Of a DNA stretch of 7,447 bases, positions 1 through 7,124 are shown one piece after another (position 1 is the first letter of the stretch; each line of letters opens with the position of its first letter). The translations under genes were made by a program, and so were the position numbers. Source of the stretch: VFHP01 sp964443385 (GTDB lineage Bacteria; Chloroflexota; Dehalococcoidia; Lucifugimonadales; UBA2985). Location of the stretch: the NCBI GenBank assembly GCA_964443385.1, contig CAYUCO010000094.1:1-7447 (forward strand), given 5' to 3'. The notes under the pieces are model-generated. The model was given only the letters and a program-made list of their open reading frames with translations, made no database searches and had not been told where the DNA came from.

Positions 1-2
1 GT

Positions 3-860
3 TACCGCGTTGAATTACTGATAGACGAAATCATGTGGCCAAACCAACAACTAGGCAGAGATGTAGGAGGAACCAGAGAATCTGTGTCCCACATAGATAA
101 AGATATGATTATCAATTATATGCAAAGACAATATACTACGAAGAACGTTGTTGTAAGTGTTGCAGGAAATATCGAACATGAATACGTAATCGATACTATA
201 TCCAAAACCTTTGAGGGTTGGCGTAGCAACAAGCCAGAAGAATATTATCCTGCTAGCGACTTGCAAGTTAACCCGTTGATTGGTTTAATTACTCATCAAA
301 GCGAGCAGGCTCATCTTTGTTTAGGGTTTAAGGGATTACCCTATGACCATCAAGAAAGAAACTCCCTCGACGTACTAAATACCATAATGGGAGAGGGAAT
401 GAGTAGCCGTTTGTTCATCCGCCTAAGGGAAATCGAGGGATTAGTCTACGATGTCCACACTACAACTAGTCATCTACATGACTGTGGTTCTTTTATAGCA
501 TATGCAGGCGTGGATCCCAAAAACGCTATAAAAGCAACTCAATCTATCTTAGATGAATTTAGTAATATTAAAGATAATGTTAGTGATCGAGAGATGACAA
601 AAGCCATAAACTACATGCATGGAAGGTTACTACTCAGAATGGAAGATACCCGGAGTGTGGCAGCTTGGTTTGGAGCACAAGAAATCCTTCACTCTCAAAG
701 CTTGTTAGTCCAAGATATGCTTAAAGATATCGAGAGTCTCAAACCAGATGATATAAGAAGGGTGGCTAAAACAATACTGGATCAAAGTAAATTGAGCATG
801 GCTGTTGTGGGTCCATTCTCAGATGAAGCTTACTTCAGTGAGATTTTGAAAATTAGATAG
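3..860 (+). CDS. M16-family zinc peptidase (insulinase/processing-peptidase-like), 3' part
   Basis: The reading frame is open from the left edge, so the gene begins before the window; 285 residues and a TAG stop are visible. An ATG at 33 lies inside the protein and is not the likely start. The visible part begins within the N-terminal M16 domain: a LWP/PLG-like block (MWPNQQLG, residues 11-18) followed by GTRESV is typical of the stretch just after the third zinc ligand. The HxxEH zinc motif and that ligand would therefore lie off the window and cannot be checked. The second M16 half holds the conserved GMSSRLF (132-138) and the RE...GLVY block (R142, Y149), which in this family helps close the chamber and hold substrate. 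Full single-chain members are about 420 residues, so roughly two thirds is seen. No signal peptide can be judged. The family cuts peptides; the substrate is unknown. It converges on tlyA with 35 bases between stops. Confidence 0.9.
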   Translation, partial: YRVELLIDEIMWPNQQLGRDVGGTRESVSHIDKDMIINYMQRQYTTKNVVVSVAGNIEHEYVIDTISKTFEGWRSNKPEEYYPASDLQVNPLIGLITHQSEQAHLCLGFKGLPYDHQERNSLDVLNTIMGEGMSSRLFIRLREIEGLVYDVHTTTSHLHDCGSFIAYAGVDPKNAIKATQSILDEFSNIKDNVSDREMTKAINYMHGRLLLRMEDTRSVAAWFGAQEILHSQSLLVQDMLKDIESLKPDDIRRVAKTILDQSKLSMAVVGPFSDEAYFSEILKIR

Positions 861-895
861 AGGATTCAGTTGTCTGCGAACATAAACGTTCACCA

Positions 896-1636
896 TCATT
901 TCCTATTAAACCATACAAAAAACTCTTGGTTGCCGCCATGCCCTTTGATAATCGATGGAACTAATCCTTTGAGACGAAGACCACCCTTCATGAGGGAAAC
1001 TATCACCTTGCTCAAAACAGAAGCATGAACATGTGCAGATTGCACGATACCATTATTTCCAACTTGATCCCTGCGAGCTTCAAATTGTGGTTTTATTAAA
1101 GCAATTATGGTTCCGGATTTCTTCAAGTGGTCCAAACAAGAAGGTATAATTTTCAAAACAGATATGAAGGACACATCTACAACTAATAAATCTACTTTTT
1201 TTGGTAAAGTGAATTGACGTCTTGCGTTTATCCTTTCCATAACAACTACTCTGTCATCTTGTCTTAATTTGTAATCCAATTGTCCGTAGCCCACATCCAA
1301 GGAATATATTGTTCCAATCCCTGATTGTAGTAAGTAGTCGGTAAATCCACCAGTTGAGGCTCCGACATCCAAGGCAGTCATACCTTCAAAACAAAGGTCC
1401 CATCTTTCAATTGCACCAGCTAATTTAATGCCACCTCTACTAACATATTTGGGCTTAGCAACAAGGACAATATCAGCGTCATCTGAAACAGATTTCCCAG
1501 AATCGACAACTATATTACCTGCAATTTTAACCAGCCTAGCCACTATTAAAGACCTCGCGTGATCTATATCATAAGCCAGACCAAGGTCTACCATTTTTGC
1601 ATCTAATCTAGTCATCATTACAGTCTCAAACGACAT
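896..1636 (-). CDS. tlyA: TlyA-family rRNA 2'-O-methyltransferase (S4 + FtsJ-like domains)
   Basis: The 246-residue protein has an N-terminal S4 RNA-binding domain (about residues 8-65, from TRLDAKMVDLGL), the linker motif YVSRGGIKL (64-72), and a Rossmann methyltransferase domain with the SAM-binding motif DVGASTGGF (90-98). The K-D-K-E tetrad of 2'-O-methyltransferases is visible as K71, D154 (VVDVSF), K182 (IKPQFE) and E238 (GGNQEFF). In characterised members this enzyme methylates 16S and/or 23S rRNA at cytidine 2'-OH positions and influences capreomycin sensitivity; older annotations call it hemolysin A. The start is uncertain. ATG at 1636 has no Shine-Dalgarno site, but a promoter-like sequence ends six bases upstream. 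ATGs at 1618 and 1615 are alternatives, and 1615 gives an N-terminus (MTRLD) that best fits the family. It follows rho by 103 bases on the same strand. The common dxs/ispA/nadK/recN neighbours are not in the window. Confidence 0.93.
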   Translation of the reverse strand: MSFETVMMTRLDAKMVDLGLAYDIDHARSLIVARLVKIAGNIVVDSGKSVSDDADIVLVAKPKYVSRGGIKLAGAIERWDLCFEGMTALDVGASTGGFTDYLLQSGIGTIYSLDVGYGQLDYKLRQDDRVVVMERINARRQFTLPKKVDLLVVDVSFISVLKIIPSCLDHLKKSGTIIALIKPQFEARRDQVGNNGIVQSAHVHASVLSKVIVSLMKGGLRLKGLVPSIIKGHGGNQEFFVWFNRK

Positions 1637-1642
1637 TAGAGG

Positions 1643-1670
1643 ATTAAATCTAATACTAATACCTGTTCAA
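1643..1670 (-). promoter_or_regulatory. Candidate sigma-70-type promoter for tlyA
   Basis: Read on the minus strand, TTGAAC (1670-1665; first four bases match TTGACA) is followed by 16 bases and then TTTAAT (1648-1643; five of six match TATAAT). Only six bases separate the -10 from the ATG at 1636, so a start site at the usual distance would fall on or very near the A of that ATG and give a leaderless message. If translation instead begins at 1618 or 1615 the leader would be about 18-21 bases. The gap is AT-rich, so a chance match is quite possible. Confidence 0.35.
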
Positions 1671-1680
1671 CAAATGCAAC

Positions 1681-1713
1681 CCCATTAAATAACATTGGAA
1701 ACACCTTAATGGG
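1681..1713. repeat. Inverted repeat in the rho-tlyA gap
   Basis: Perfect 8-base arms CCCATTAA (1681-1688) and TTAATGGG (1706-1713) flank a 17-base spacer, between the rho stop and the tlyA candidate promoter. The long loop and the absence of a T-run on either side argue against a strong intrinsic terminator. It could be a weak 3'-end hairpin of the rho message or a protein-binding site upstream of tlyA. Next to it, 1714-1727 (CTGCTAGCTAACAG) is a near-palindrome with six of seven base pairs symmetric. The function of both is unknown. Confidence 0.4.
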
Positions 1714-1739
1714 CTGCTAGCTAACAGAGAATCTAAAAT

Positions 1740-3014
1740 CTATTTACCTGGCTGACCCAGAGAAGCAAGGAACTTTTCATTATTAGGAGAACTTTTCAGA
1801 TATTCCATAATTTTTTGAATAGCGTCGTTAGAATCCATAGAATTTGAGCCAGATGTGATCATTGAAACCATACGACGAAGCAAATCAATCTTTTGTTTCG
1901 TTTTTTCATCAAATAAAAGTTCTTCTCTACGGGTTCCACTACGGGGAAGGTCAAAAGCCGGGAAGACTCGATTTTCTGCTAATTTTCTGTCCAAGTGTAT
2001 TTCCATGTTCCCAGTGCCCTTAAATTCTTCGTATATGACTTCATCCATTCTGCTTCCGGTATCTACCAAACAAGCTGCAATTATAGTCAGGCTTCCACCT
2101 TCTTCAGTATTACGAGCAGCGCCAAAAAACCTTTTTGGAGGATACAAGGCTACGGGATCTATTCCACCAGATAAAGTTCTGCCGCTGGTAGGCAATGAAA
2201 GATTATAAGCTCTTGTAAGTCTTGTTATACTATCAAGTAATATAACCACGTGTTGACCAGATTCTACCAAACGCTTTCCTCTATCCAACGCCAATTCAGC
2301 GACTCTACAGTGATCTTCTACTGGATCATCGAACGTAGAACTGAACACCTCTCCTTGAACAGACCTTTTGACATCAGTAACTTCTTCTGGTCTTTCACCA
2401 ATTAGAGCTACCATTAGATGAACATCTGAACTATTCGCAGATATACCTTGCGCTATTTGTTTAAGTAGAGTTGTTTTACCCGCCTTTGGTGGAGCTACAA
2501 TCAAACCCCGCTGTCCTCTACCTATAGGCGAGAGTAAGTCCATCAAACGGGTAGATAAATTATCTCTTTCTGTTTCTAATTTCAACTGTACGTCTGGAAA
2601 AACAGGAGTAAAACTATCAAACTGAGGTCTATTCTTGGAGACCCCTGGGTCAATACCATTGACTCCATGCACCCTGACTAACCCATAATATTTCTCACTA
2701 TCTTTCGGAGGTCTAACTTCTCCCATTATTTGATCACCAGTTCTTAAGGAAAATCGTCTTATCTGGGATTGTGAGACATACACATCGTTGGAACTTGGTT
2801 TTAAATCAGGCATCCTCAGGAAACCGAATCCATCATTTATGACATCCAATACTCCAAATGCCAACATTTTATCTTCTTGCTCAGCATAAGATTGAGCCAT
2901 CTTGAATATTATTTCATTCTTGGGTAGAGATTCGAGATCAATTTCCATTCCCAATGTTTCTGCAATTGATATAAGTTCTGGTTTGTCCTTTTCATTTAGT
3001 TCCGTTAAGTTCAT
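1740..3014 (-). CDS. rho: Transcription termination factor Rho
   Basis: This is the hexameric RNA-dependent ATPase/translocase that ends transcription at Rho-dependent sites. The 424-residue length is standard (E. coli Rho is about 419), with no large N-terminal insertion. Domains in order: an N-terminal helical bundle (about 1-48); a cold-shock-type primary RNA-binding fold (about 52-115) with GFGFLR (62-67) and NDVYVSQSQIRRF (76-88); and the RecA-type motor. Motor motifs seen are Walker A in GLIVAPPKAGKT (170-181), the catalytic-glutamate region IGERPEE (205-211, E207), Walker B and the following helix VVILLDSITRL (256-266), the Q-loop around SGRTLSGG (277-284), the R-loop DTGSRMDE (318-325), and EEFKGTGNMEIHL (329-341). 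E. coli has Asp where this protein has Gly206, and Lys where it has Arg322. The ATG is supported by GGAGAG (3028-3023) eight bases upstream. A 311-base non-coding region separates it from pyrG; tlyA follows. Confidence 0.98.
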   Translation of the reverse strand: MNLTELNEKDKPELISIAETLGMEIDLESLPKNEIIFKMAQSYAEQEDKMLAFGVLDVINDGFGFLRMPDLKPSSNDVYVSQSQIRRFSLRTGDQIMGEVRPPKDSEKYYGLVRVHGVNGIDPGVSKNRPQFDSFTPVFPDVQLKLETERDNLSTRLMDLLSPIGRGQRGLIVAPPKAGKTTLLKQIAQGISANSSDVHLMVALIGERPEEVTDVKRSVQGEVFSSTFDDPVEDHCRVAELALDRGKRLVESGQHVVILLDSITRLTRAYNLSLPTSGRTLSGGIDPVALYPPKRFFGAARNTEEGGSLTIIAACLVDTGSRMDEVIYEEFKGTGNMEIHLDRKLAENRVFPAFDLPRSGTRREELLFDEKTKQKIDLLRRMVSMITSGSNSMDSNDAIQKIMEYLKSSPNNEKFLASLGQPGK

Positions 3015-3325
3015 AACTATGTCTCTCCGATTAATTGGATGTTTTAATAATGTTACGCTATCGACTACTGTACTGTTTTACATGTTATGCAGTGTAGTTA
3101 AGTCAGTCTTGTTTTTTGCTATTTAAATCCTCTGAAAGGCTGAATATCATTGCTAAAGTGGATTGGTATTTTGGAATTGATTTGAAAACATCCTAGACAG
3201 GTGACATTCAGTGGGGGTTTGTGTCTTGGATTGATCGATACTAGGCCAGAATCATTCGATCTCTATCAGTGTATCACATTAATATTCATTAGTCCATCCG
3301 TGCCTAACCAACAGTAATTACCGCG
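3015..3325 (-). other. Non-coding region between pyrG and rho (possible rho leader)
   Basis: This 311-base stretch is the longest non-coding segment here. I find no convincing ORF: on the rho strand the ATG-started frames reach only about 15 codons and resemble nothing I know. I see no tRNA fold. It holds an 8-base palindrome just after the pyrG stop (GTAATTAC, 3314-3321), 6-base arms GATCGA/TCGATC (3233-3238 and 3256-3261), and the longer imperfect inverted repeat listed separately. On the rho-sense strand there is a short C-rich run (ACAAACCCCCACTG, about 3224-3211). I found no promoter with both boxes convincing, and no hairpin plus T-run to end pyrG. Rho genes in several bacteria are autoregulated through their leader; that this one is so is inference. 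Confidence 0.4.
3190..3231. repeat. Imperfect inverted repeat upstream of rho
   Basis: Arms ATCCTAGACA (3190-3199) and TGTCTTGGAT (3222-3231) pair at nine of ten positions around a 22-base spacer that contains a run of five G on the plus strand (C on the rho-sense strand). In rho-sense RNA this would be a 10-base arm stem with a central A-A mismatch and a C-rich loop. It is not followed by a T-run, so it is not a typical intrinsic terminator. It lies about 175-215 bases before the rho ATG. Confidence 0.35.
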
Positions 3326-4966
3326 TTATTTTTTTGAATATATTGGGAAAGGATGTTGATTGCCTTCTCTAATTATATCCTTGCACACCCCAATAAAATC
3401 TCTAAATAATGGATGAGCATGATTAGGTCTAGATAAAAATTCTGGATGAAATTGGACCCCTAGCATAAATGGATGATTCCTTATCTCTGAAATCTCCACT
3501 AACTGACCATCTGGGGATAATCCACTGGCTATCAGTCCCTTTTCCTCAAGTTGTTTTCTATAAGAGTTATTGAATTCCCAGCGGTGGCGGTGGCGTTCCA
3601 TAACCTCACCAACATTATATGCATTACCGGCTTTGGTTCCCTCCACAAGGATACACGGATATACACCAAGCCTCATAGTTCCACCTTTATTGTCTATTGA
3701 ACGCTGATCTTCCATTAAATCGATCACTGGATTTTTAGTATTTTCATCAAACTCTGTGGAGTTGGCATCCTCAGCATTCAAGAGTGACCTAGCCATCTCG
3801 ATAACCATAAGCTGCATACCCAGACACAGTCCCAGATAAGGTATATTTCTTTCTCTGGCATATCTAGCAGCTTCAATCATACCCTCCACCCCTCGAGGAC
3901 CAAAACCACCTGGTACTACTATCCCACTAACAGAAGATAAATACTTTTCCGGTCCATACTTTTCAATATCTTCAGATAGAATCCAATCTATTTCTATATT
4001 CCTATTGTGATAAAGACCAGCGTGATTAAGAGCCTCTTTGACAGATAAGTAAGAATCTGGCAAGTCAGAATATTTTCCAACAACCGCTATAAGAAGCGGG
4101 TCGTCAAGTTGTTTCATTTTATTGACCATGTCTTGCCATTCTGACATATCATTTTGTCTTACAGGCAAACTCATAGCCTCTATTATTTGGTCAGCTAATT
4201 TCGCTTCTTCTAGTATCAATGGCACTTCATACACGTTGGCAACTGTAGGTAGAGGTATAACGCTTTCCGGATTAACGTCACAAAATAAAGAGATTTTTGA
4301 GATTATTTCATCAGTAACTGGATGTTCACTTCTACATATTATTGCATCCGGCTGTATACCAATTCCTCTAAGTTCTTTAACGCTATGCTGAGTTGGCTTA
4401 GTCTTCAATTCCTCAGAAGAAGATATGTAAGGCAAAAACGTTACATGAATATAATAAACATTGTCTCGCCCCACCAAATTCCTCATCTGTCTTATTGCCT
4501 CAAGGAACGGCAACCCTTCTATATCGCCAACTGTTCCTCCAACTTCGACTACCACTACTTCAGATTCTGTTTCGTTTGCTAGATGGATGATACTATTTGT
4601 TATTTCGTTAGTTACATGAGGAACAGCCTGAATCGTACCGCCCAGAAATTCCCCCTTGCGTTCTTTGGCTATAACCAAACTGTATATTTGCCCTGCGGTG
4701 ATGTTGGAAGAAGTGGTTAATCTAACATCTATGAATCGTTCATAATGGCCTAAATCTAAATCAGTCTCAGAACCATCATCTGTTACAAATACTTCTCCGT
4801 GTTGGTATGGCGACATAGTGCCAGGGTCCACATTCAAATACGGGTCTAGTTTTTGTACCGATACCGATATGCCTCGATTCTTCAATATTCTGCCAATCGA
4901 GGCAACACTTATACCTTTACCAACCGAACTTATTACTCCGCCGGTGACAAAAACATACCTAGTCAT
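3326..4966 (-). CDS. pyrG: CTP synthase (glutamine-hydrolysing)
   Basis: This enzyme makes CTP from UTP, ATP and glutamine, the last step of de novo pyrimidine nucleotide synthesis, in the cytoplasm. The 546 residues are full length (E. coli 545). The N-terminal synthetase (amidoligase) domain, about 1-270, opens with the family signature YVFVTGGVISSVGKGI (4-19, P-loop lysine K17) and has the Mg/nucleotide residues in DLDLGHYERF (69-78) and EVGGTVGDIEG (141-151). The C-terminal class I glutamine amidotransferase domain, about 290-535, has the nucleophile elbow GLCLGMQ (C381) and the His/Glu pair in QFHPEF (H507, E509), so the triad is complete. The oxyanion-loop region PGGFGPRG (352-359) is also present. 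The ATG is supported by CAGGAG eight bases upstream. It follows leuD by 56 bases and may be read through from the leucine genes, though a separate start cannot be excluded; a TATAAA sits just upstream with no good -35. A 311-base gap separates it from rho. Confidence 0.98.
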   Translation of the reverse strand: MTRYVFVTGGVISSVGKGISVASIGRILKNRGISVSVQKLDPYLNVDPGTMSPYQHGEVFVTDDGSETDLDLGHYERFIDVRLTTSSNITAGQIYSLVIAKERKGEFLGGTIQAVPHVTNEITNSIIHLANETESEVVVVEVGGTVGDIEGLPFLEAIRQMRNLVGRDNVYYIHVTFLPYISSSEELKTKPTQHSVKELRGIGIQPDAIICRSEHPVTDEIISKISLFCDVNPESVIPLPTVANVYEVPLILEEAKLADQIIEAMSLPVRQNDMSEWQDMVNKMKQLDDPLLIAVVGKYSDLPDSYLSVKEALNHAGLYHNRNIEIDWILSEDIEKYGPEKYLSSVSGIVVPGGFGPRGVEGMIEAARYARERNIPYLGLCLGMQLMVIEMARSLLNAEDANSTEFDENTKNPVIDLMEDQRSIDNKGGTMRLGVYPCILVEGTKAGNAYNVGEVMERHRHRWEFNNSYRKQLEEKGLIASGLSPDGQLVEISEIRNHPFMLGVQFHPEFLSRPNHAHPLFRDFIGVCKDIIREGNQHPFPIYSKK

Positions 4967-5022
4967 TTATTGTGCTCCTGCAATATTTATACTACAACAA
5001 TAAACTTTTACGGTCACTGGGT

Positions 5023-5616
5023 TTAGTGAGACTTTTCATAAATGCTGATTTTGTCTTCATTTTGCAGGGTTAACCCTATATCATCTAACCCTTTGAGTAA
5101 GCAGTCTCTCCTGAAATCATCTGTTTCGAACGGGATAGTTAGTCCTTGTCCATCGGATATGGTACAATTTTGCAGGTCTATAGTAGCCTCATATCCCTCA
5201 TAATCGCCTTCAGCTTTTTCCATCAGATTCTTAATATTTGCTTCGCTTAAAACAATTGGCAGCATTCCATTTTGGAAGCAATTATTATAGAAAATATCTG
5301 CAAAGCTCGGGGCTATAATTACCTTGAAACCATAATCCAATAAAGCCCAAGGTGCATGCTCTCGGGATGAGCCACTACCGAAATTATGTCCCGCAACTAA
5401 TATGCTAGCTCCTTGATAACTTGGCATGTTGAGTTCGAAGTCTGGGTCAGGACTTCCGTCTGGAAGAAATCTCCATCCTGGCTGAGAGAACAAAAACTGT
5501 CCGAATCCGGTCCGCTCAATCCGTTTCAAGTATACAGCAGGAATTATTTGATCTGTGTCCACATTTTCCCTATCCATTGCTGCTACCACAACTGTAAATT
5601 TTACATAGGGCTCCAT
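5023..5616 (-). CDS. leuD: 3-isopropylmalate dehydratase small subunit
   Basis: This is the swivel-domain subunit that joins LeuC to form isopropylmalate isomerase, converting 2-isopropylmalate to 3-isopropylmalate in leucine biosynthesis. The 197 residues match the usual bacterial length (about 200). The N-terminal NVDTDQIIP (18-26), which contributes to the active site in this family, is present, as is the glycine/serine substrate loop GHNFGSGSSREHAPWAL (76-92). A central AAPSFADIF-like segment (IAPSFADIFYNNCFQNGMLP, 101-120) is also standard. The start is fixed by GAGGAG six bases upstream of ATG. It lies 36 bases after leuC and is surely co-transcribed and co-assembled with it. A 5-base hairpin (5014-5029, 6-base loop) overlaps the stop codon but lacks a T-run, so transcription may continue into pyrG. 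leuB, the next pathway gene, is not downstream. Confidence 0.97.
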   Translation of the reverse strand: MEPYVKFTVVVAAMDRENVDTDQIIPAVYLKRIERTGFGQFLFSQPGWRFLPDGSPDPDFELNMPSYQGASILVAGHNFGSGSSREHAPWALLDYGFKVIIAPSFADIFYNNCFQNGMLPIVLSEANIKNLMEKAEGDYEGYEATIDLQNCTISDGQGLTIPFETDDFRRDCLLKGLDDIGLTLQNEDKISIYEKSH

Positions 5617-5652
5617 ATTATGCTCCTCTTCAATATCATGTTAATTAAGATC

Positions 5653-7053
5653 TTATTTCCATTCCCTTATATCAACGAAATGACCTGCTATTGCTGCAGC
5701 CGCTGCCATCTCTGGACTCACCAAGTGGGTACGCCCACCTGGGCCTTGCCTACCCTCGAAATTTCTGTTGGAGGTAGAAGCAGATCTCTCTCCGGGCATC
5801 AATATATCTGGATTCATGCCAAGACACATAGAACAACCAGCTTCTCGCCACTCAAATCCTGCTTCTCTAAAGATTTCGTCCAACCCCTCTTGTTCGGCCT
5901 GAAGTTTAATTGTGAATGAACCTGGCACAACCATAGCATTAACGTCGGAATTAACCTGTTTGCCCTTTACAACTTCAGCAGCAGCACGTAAATCTTCAAT
6001 CCGCGAGTTGGTGCAAGACCCTATAAAAACCTTATCCAATTTTATCTCTTTTATTGGAGTGTTAGGAGCTAGGTCCATATATTCAAGAGCTCTTTGTACT
6101 GCCACTTTTTCATCGGGGTTGTCTAACGTTGTAGGATCCGGAACTAAACCGTCAACAGAAGTCACCATGCCCGGGTTGGTACCCCAACTAACATAAGGTG
6201 AAAGTTTACTTGCATCAATTTCAACAACTTTATCAAAGTGAGCTCCAGGGTCAGTAGATAAGCTCTTCCAATGTTCCACTGCAGCATCAAAGTCCTCATC
6301 TTTAGGTGATTGTGGTCTACCCTTCACAAAATCAAAAGTAGTTTCATCAGGCGCTATCATTCCTGCTCTGGCGCCGGCTTCTATAGACATGTTACACACA
6401 GTCATCCTGCCAGCCATAGAAAGTGATCTTATAGCCTCACCAGTATATTCAATAACATGACCCACTCCTCCTCCTACACCAATCTGACCTATTATAGCCA
6501 AAATTAAATCCTTCGCCGTAACACCAAATGGTAAAGCGCCATTGACTCTAACTTCCATATTCTTAGGCTTCTTCTGTACTAGACATTGAGTAGCCAATAC
6601 ATGTTCCACCTCGGAGGTACCAATGCCTAATGCGAATGCACCAAAGGCTCCGTGAGTAGAAGTGTGGCTATCGCCACACACTATAACTTTCCCTGGCTGC
6701 GTATAGCCCTGCTCAGGACCTATTACGTGTACAATACCTTGACCTTGGCTAAACATGTCAAAGTAATTGATCTCAAATTCCTTTGCATTATTATCTAACG
6801 TGTCGATTTGTTTCTTCGAAATTTCATCAGTTATAGGTAGTGATCTATCAGTTGTAGGCACATTATGATCAACTGTAGCTACTGTCAGATCAGGCCTGCG
6901 TACTTTTCGATTAGCTATTCTCAATCCTTCGAATGCTTGAGCAGATGTGACTTCGTGTACCAAATGCAAATCTACATATAGAACAGTTGGTTTGCCGATT
7001 TCGTCAATAACAACATGCTCATCCCATATTTTATCAAACATAGTCTTAGCCAT
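5653..7053 (-). CDS. leuC: 3-isopropylmalate dehydratase large subunit
   Basis: This aconitase-superfamily subunit carries the [4Fe-4S] cluster of isopropylmalate isomerase, which moves the hydroxyl of 2-isopropylmalate through an isopropylmaleate intermediate. It has 466 residues, the same class and length as E. coli LeuC (bacterial-type, rather than the shorter roughly 420-residue archaeal/homoaconitase-like type). Cluster ligands are visible at C347 (FIGSCTNSR, 343-351) and C407/C410 (GCSMCLGMNPD, 406-416). Other family blocks include TVDHNVPTTD (60-69), VCGDSHTSTHGAFGAFALGIGTSEVEHV split across 125-152, IEAGARAGMIAPD (224-236), and SNRNFEGRQG (428-437). The start is supported by TAGGAGA ending about six bases before the ATG. 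It sits 64 bases after leuA and 36 before leuD. No frameshift or missing ligand is seen. Confidence 0.98.
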   Translation of the reverse strand: MAKTMFDKIWDEHVVIDEIGKPTVLYVDLHLVHEVTSAQAFEGLRIANRKVRRPDLTVATVDHNVPTTDRSLPITDEISKKQIDTLDNNAKEFEINYFDMFSQGQGIVHVIGPEQGYTQPGKVIVCGDSHTSTHGAFGAFALGIGTSEVEHVLATQCLVQKKPKNMEVRVNGALPFGVTAKDLILAIIGQIGVGGGVGHVIEYTGEAIRSLSMAGRMTVCNMSIEAGARAGMIAPDETTFDFVKGRPQSPKDEDFDAAVEHWKSLSTDPGAHFDKVVEIDASKLSPYVSWGTNPGMVTSVDGLVPDPTTLDNPDEKVAVQRALEYMDLAPNTPIKEIKLDKVFIGSCTNSRIEDLRAAAEVVKGKQVNSDVNAMVVPGSFTIKLQAEQEGLDEIFREAGFEWREAGCSMCLGMNPDILMPGERSASTSNRNFEGRQGPGGRTHLVSPEMAAAAAIAGHFVDIREWK

Positions 7054-7102
7054 ATTAAATCTCCTAAATGTGTTGGTCTTCCTAAAATATTTTTTGGAAT
7101 AT

Positions 7103-7124
7103 CCAGTAGATACTAACTTACTGG
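7103..7124 (-). other. Small hairpin overlapping the leuA stop codon
   Basis: On the minus strand CCAGTA, a 10-base loop and TACTGG form a perfect 6-base-pair stem that includes the leuA TAA (7120-7118). It is followed by an A/T-rich stretch with a 5-base ATATT/AATAT pairing rather than a T-run, so it is at best a weak attenuating or message-processing element inside the leuA-leuC gap. It may be chance. Confidence 0.25.

Noticed and set aside
33..35. ATG at 33 as the start of the M16 peptidase
   Set aside because: The frame is open upstream to the window edge and encodes conserved M16 sequence (RVELLIDEI), so the ATG is internal.
2902..3126. 74-codon plus-strand frame starting inside rho and ending in the non-coding region
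   Set aside because: Most of it is antisense to the rho N-terminus, it has no recognisable domain, and there is no evidence for its own expression.
3015..3325. tRNA or leader peptide in the pyrG-rho gap
   Set aside because: A GATCGAATGATTC stretch faintly recalls a T-arm but no acceptor or anticodon stems pair with it; ATG frames on the rho strand are at most about 15 codons with no regulatory codon pattern.
3318..3327. 10-base sequence TTACCGCGTT shared with window positions 2-11
   Set aside because: A single 10-base match between a coding edge and the pyrG stop region is expected by chance at this length scale and has no flanking similarity.
5014..5029. Hairpin TCACT/AGTGA at the leuD stop as an intrinsic terminator
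   Set aside because: The stem is only five pairs and no T-run follows in the leuD direction.
5413..5919. 168-codon open frame on the plus strand across the leuD-leuC junction
   Set aside because: It runs antisense to two well-supported genes, resembles no family I know, and spans their intergenic gap; it is a by-product of their coding frames.
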